Positions 61,073 to 64,000 of a DNA stretch of 64,000 bases are shown here, piece by piece; positions within the stretch are counted from its first letter, which is position 1, and every line of letters begins with the position of its first letter. Location: NCBI GenBank assembly GCA_046733295.1, contig JBKPOY010000031.1, positions 62,001 to 126,000 of the forward strand, written 5' to 3'. The DNA comes from 13-2-20CM-68-14 sp046733295 (GTDB lineage Bacteria > Actinomycetota > Thermoleophilia > Gaiellales > Gaiellaceae). Below the pieces are notes generated by a model that was not told the origin of the DNA, ran no database searches, and worked only from the letters and a program-made list of their open reading frames with translations. Position numbers and translations under genes: made by a program.

Positions 61073-62202
61073 GGGCCGCCACAGGGGCGGCGGTGGTCGA
61101 GCCCGGCGCGGTCCGCTCGCCGTTCTCGCTCGGCTTTTCGCCCGCCGCGCTCGTACTGTGGTGGGGGGCGACCCACCTCGACGGCGCTCGCGCCGGGAAC
61201 GGCGGGGGTCTCGGGTTCTCCGCCGGGCGTGAAGCCGCGGTCGCCTGGGCCTCGGCCGACGCCGCCGCGCCGGCGCAGACTGCGAGCCGGGCGGCCGAGG
61301 CGGGAATCCTCGGCATCAACGCAGCCGGCGACGTCGTCCTGGAAGGGCGGGTCGCGCTCGAGCCGGGTGGGTTCGCGGTCGACTGGACTTCGCCCGCCGG
61401 GTCGCCGTGGAGCCTCCACTTCCTCGCGGTGGGCGGCTCGGAGGTCGAGGCGGCCGTCGGCTCGCTCGAGTCGCCGGCTGCCTCCGGCCGGGTCCACGTC
61501 GAGGGTTTCGACGTCGAGCCGGATCTCGTCCTGCTCGCCCCCACGGGGACGGAGGGCTTCGACCAAGCCCGGCGGGGACTCTCCGCGGCGATCGGTGCGG
61601 CCGCGGGCCGGCGGCAGGCCGGCGCCTCCTACGTGTCCCGCGACGGGGTCGCGGAGGCGGAGGTCGGCGGTGCTCAGCGCGGCGACGCCGCTCTCGTCGC
61701 GGCCGCCGACCGGGGAGGGCTCGCTGCACTCGGCCGCCTGAGAAGAGACGCCCTGGAGTGGGACACCGTGTGGCCCACACCGCGACGCGTCCCGTACCTC
61801 CTGCTGCGAGGGTTGCGGGCGAAGGTGGGAACGGCGAAGGGGCCGGTCGAGCCCGGCTCGAGAAAGGTTCGGGTGGGATTTCGCCCCCAGGGCCTGTTGC
61901 TGTTCACATGGGGGCTCTCGTACCGACCGGGGCCGACGGACATCGGCCGGCTGTGCGTCGGGGCGGCCACTCCCGAGGCGCAGGGATGCCTTTCGTGGGA
62001 CGACCGCGACACGCCGGGGCCCGCGACGGCGACCCACGTCCGCTCGTCGACTAGGGACGGCCTCGTCGTCACGAACACGCAGACCGGCGGCATCCACGCC
62101 GCCGCCTCGGTCTCGTCCTTCGACCGCCGGGGATTCACGCTCGACTGGTCGGCCTCCGACGGCCACGAGCGTGAGTTCGCCTGGGTCGCCCTTGGCGGCT
62201 GA
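61069..62202 (+). CDS. protein with a repeated beta-rich unit, unknown function
   Basis: A protein of 377 residues from GTG 61069 (GTGA overlap). It appears to hold three related units of about 110 residues, starting SLGFSPAALVLWWGA, VEGFDVEPDLVLLAPTG and RVGFRPQGLLLFTWGL. The first and third also share an ending of the form GGFAVDWTSP..FLAVGG and RGFTLDWSAS..WVALGG; the middle one is more diverged. There is no signal peptide or membrane helix. The pattern suggests a beta-sandwich with structural or binding roles. It is the last gene of the operon. Its stop abuts the next gene's stop on the opposite strand (TGATCA). Confidence 0.65.
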   Translation: MRAATGAAVVEPGAVRSPFSLGFSPAALVLWWGATHLDGARAGNGGGLGFSAGREAAVAWASADAAAPAQTASRAAEAGILGINAAGDVVLEGRVALEPGGFAVDWTSPAGSPWSLHFLAVGGSEVEAAVGSLESPAASGRVHVEGFDVEPDLVLLAPTGTEGFDQARRGLSAAIGAAAGRRQAGASYVSRDGVAEAEVGGAQRGDAALVAAADRGGLAALGRLRRDALEWDTVWPTPRRVPYLLLRGLRAKVGTAKGPVEPGSRKVRVGFRPQGLLLFTWGLSYRPGPTDIGRLCVGAATPEAQGCLSWDDRDTPGPATATHVRSSTRDGLVVTNTQTGGIHAAASVSSFDRRGFTLDWSASDGHEREFAWVALGG

Positions 62203-62997
62203 TCAGCGCCAGCGCTCGGCGTCGTCGCGTGGCTCGTAGCCGATCTCCCGCGCGGCCTCATCGATGTCCCAGATGCGCCATGTGTTGGCGGAGACGCCGT
62301 AGTAGACGGCGAAGCGGAGGTCGGCCGGAGCCCCGAGACAGCGGTCGACGAGGTGGACGAGATCGCGGTGCGTGAGCAGTGTGGCGAAGTGGCGGGCGTT
62401 CTGCGGGCGGCCCGCCGGGTTGACCGTGCCGATTCGCAGGCAGATCGCCGTCACACCGCGCATCTCCGCGTAGAAGCGGGCGGCCGCCTCGCCGAGAGCC
62501 TTGCCGACTCCGTAGGGGCCGTCGGGGCGAATCGGGCTGGCTCCGGTCAGGCGCTCGAAGGCGTGGGGGACGTCGTCGTATCGCCCCGCCACGATCGACG
62601 CGTAGGGCTCGTCGTGCTCGTAGAGGCCCGTCGCGTGGTTCGAGCTCGCAAAGACGAAGCGCTTCACTCCTGCCGCGCGAGCAGCCTCGAGGGCGTTGAG
62701 GGTCGCCGGAATGTTGTTCTCCCGGACGGTCTCCCAGGACGCCTCGGCGTCGGGGTCGGCCGCGAGGTCGATCACCGCGTCGATTTCGTCGAAGGCCGGG
62801 CGGATCGCGACCGGGTCGGTCATGTCCGCGACGAGGTCGACGCCCTTCCCGGGCCGGGAATCGAGGCCGCGGAGCTCGTAGCGTCCTCGCAGTCCTTTCC
62901 GCAGGATGCCGCCGATCAGGCCGCCGGCGCCGGTGATCAGGACTCGCTGGGCGCCGCCCGCCGGCCCGCGGCGGAGCCAGCGCCCTAGCGTTTCCAC
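62203..62997 (-). CDS. NAD-dependent epimerase/dehydratase family protein
   Basis: An extended-SDR-like protein of 264 residues. It has the cofactor loop LITGAGGLIGGIL (about residue 20), the LVADMTDP site, VIDLAADPDAEASWE, the catalytic-region FVFASSNHATGLYE and PYGVGKALGEAAARFYAE with the YxxxK dyad. The set resembles uronate (hexuronic acid) dehydrogenases and related NAD-dependent sugar enzymes, but the substrate is not certain. The start is GTG 62997, overlapping the upstream nucleotidyltransferase gene by 13 bases. Confidence 0.82.
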   Translation of the reverse strand: METLGRWLRRGPAGGAQRVLITGAGGLIGGILRKGLRGRYELRGLDSRPGKGVDLVADMTDPVAIRPAFDEIDAVIDLAADPDAEASWETVRENNIPATLNALEAARAAGVKRFVFASSNHATGLYEHDEPYASIVAGRYDDVPHAFERLTGASPIRPDGPYGVGKALGEAAARFYAEMRGVTAICLRIGTVNPAGRPQNARHFATLLTHRDLVHLVDRCLGAPADLRFAVYYGVSANTWRIWDIDEAAREIGYEPRDDAERWR

Positions 62998-64000
62998 CCG
63001 TATTCCGAGGTTGCGGACGTGAAGGCGTGCCTGGCCGAACGCACGATCCGCCGGAGCTTCGCGCTGCGCGGCTCACCGCGCTCGTCGCGCTTGAAGTCGC
63101 GCGCGAGCTCGAGCATCGACCGCTTCGCGGCGCGCCCGGGCGGCAGCGCCCAGAAGCTCGACACCCAGCGCTCGAGATGGTTTTCGACCACGGTCGCGTC
63201 ACGGAGCGTCAGCAGGTGGCGCGCGAACACCCGGACCGAGCTCGGCGCGGGGCGGTCGGGCGGACCCCACAGCCAGTCGGCCGCCGCGATCGTCGTGTTC
63301 CAGAGACGCTCGATGCCCCACGAGCGGGCGATCCGCTCGATCTCGGCGCGGTCGCTCTCCGCGGTCATCAGCGCAACGTCGAGCAGGTCTCGCGCGGACC
63401 TGAAGGCGCCGTGCGCCCACGCGTGGACGGCGAGCAGCAGCGCGTGGTGCGCGGGGTCGGGAGCCTCGAGCCCGTCGACGCCGACCGAGGCCGGGACGGC
63501 GGTTGAGAACAGCTCGCCCGTGGTGGGCTCGGGCAGATGCCGCGGCCATTTCGGCTTCGAGTGCAGCTCGATCTCGAGGGGCAGCCGGCCGAGCTTGACC
63601 GGCGTGAGGTGGTGCTCGAGCACGGCGTACTGGCCCGTGGGGTCGTCCACCTCGTCGAACCCGCCGGCAAGGAGCGCCGTCCGCGCCTGCGCGGCGTCTG
63701 GGACCAGGAGATCGAGGTCGGTGAACAGACGGGCGCTGTCCGGATACCGCGCTGCGAGCTCCGGGCCCTTGAGGAGGAGCAGGGGCCCCTCCTGCGTCTG
63801 CCGCGCCCGGTCGAGGATCTGGGGTGCCACCATCGCGGCGAGGCGGGCGCCCTTTTCCTCCTGGGCGAGCGCCGGCGGAACCGGCAATCCCCGGGCACGC
63901 AGGCGCCGGGCGGCGAGCGGACCGAGGTCGTGTGCGAGCGCGTGCTGCGGCTCGAGCCGGTCGAGGACGGCGTCCACGCGGTCCCAGAGATCGGCGTGGC
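62985..64000 (-). CDS. nucleotidyltransferase family protein (PF14907-like), cut by right window edge
   Basis: At least 330 residues. The frame stays open past GTG 63977 to the window end (HADLWDRVDAVLDRLEP), so the true start is probably outside. The active-site region is intact: LLLKGPELAARYPDSARLF then TDLDLLVPD, with Lys-Gly and the DxD metal pair, followed by EIELHSKPKWPRHLP. It therefore differs from the degenerate relative at 58.4 kb. Members of this family modify RiPPs or are of unknown role. It overlaps the epimerase gene by 13 bases. Confidence 0.8.
   Translation of the reverse strand, partial: HADLWDRVDAVLDRLEPQHALAHDLGPLAARRLRARGLPVPPALAQEEKGARLAAMVAPQILDRARQTQEGPLLLLKGPELAARYPDSARLFTDLDLLVPDAAQARTALLAGGFDEVDDPTGQYAVLEHHLTPVKLGRLPLEIELHSKPKWPRHLPEPTTGELFSTAVPASVGVDGLEAPDPAHHALLLAVHAWAHGAFRSARDLLDVALMTAESDRAEIERIARSWGIERLWNTTIAAADWLWGPPDRPAPSSVRVFARHLLTLRDATVVENHLERWVSSFWALPPGRAAKRSMLELARDFKRDERGEPRSAKLRRIVRSARHAFTSATSEYGWKR

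Overview
The window is high-GC DNA that reads as a chromosomal segment of an actinobacterium, most likely of the class Thermoleophilia (Gaiellales/Solirubrobacterales type; an inference). It carries the actinobacterial FHA/PP2C/RodA/PBP/PknB cell-wall cluster, a caa3-type oxidase, a sufCBD-sufSU set, a bifunctional-type Dcd, DUF6458 and DUF4446 proteins, many GTG starts, four-base start/stop overlaps, and TANNNT -10 boxes placed 6-8 bases before start codons (leaderless transcription). No insertion sequence, integrase, phage gene or CRISPR array was seen. Genes are packed tightly and no gap without a gene exceeds about 300 bases.

Layout. 1-10.3 kb: the tail of an rmlB-like dehydratase, a TPR-bearing Ser/Thr kinase, a SpoIID/LytB protein, a three-gene sugar ABC transporter with its own promoter and an internal hairpin, and a coupled nucleotide-sugar operon (WecB-type epimerase, Gfo/Idh/MocA dehydrogenase, hexapeptide acetyltransferase). 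10.3-24 kb: tRNA-Lys(CTT), a large PAS/GAF histidine kinase, a cytochrome c oxidase operon (coxB-coxA-X-coxC-Y) in which X and Y carry UspA-like domains, and an opposing operon tatA-tatC-add-TPR-STAS-diheme cytochrome c. 24-33.9 kb: iron-sulfur assembly, with sufC-sufB-VOC-VOC-sufD, then a secreted beta-propeller/RTX protein and a cytochrome c fused to a Cys/His-rich domain, then sufS-sufU-Rieske. A compact, structured small transcription unit follows at 33.70-33.92 kb. 33.9-41.3 kb: dcd, an NAD-binding epimerase that appears to start at CTG, two MMPL transporters and a GabT-type aminotransferase. 41.3-54.8 kb: a stand-alone kinase, then fhaA-fhaB-pstP-ftsW/rodA-pbpA-pknB-ddl on the minus strand, another membrane kinase, two conserved hypothetical membrane proteins and an HNH nuclease.

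54.8-64 kb (right edge): an eight-gene chain joined by start/stop overlaps, preceded by a PqqD gene with its own promoter. The PqqD protein has a RiPP-leader-like C-terminal tail. It is followed by an HPr-kinase-like enzyme, three short family-2 glycosyltransferases, a degenerate nucleotidyltransferase, a NodB deacetylase, a cyanophycin-synthetase-like ATP-grasp ligase and a protein with a repeated beta-rich unit. Facing it are an epimerase and an intact nucleotidyltransferase that runs off the window. Kinase and nucleotidyltransferase tailoring is known in some lasso-peptide clusters, but no cyclase or protease is visible here. This locus and the small structured RNA are the best candidates for something undescribed.

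How the parts connect. The fha-pstP-pknB cluster together with SpoIID, FtsW, PbpA and Ddl covers peptidoglycan synthesis and its control by phosphorylation. The cox operon plus the lipoprotein cytochrome c form the terminal respiratory segment. The Suf proteins supply Fe-S clusters. The left-edge, central and right-edge sugar genes point to surface glycans.
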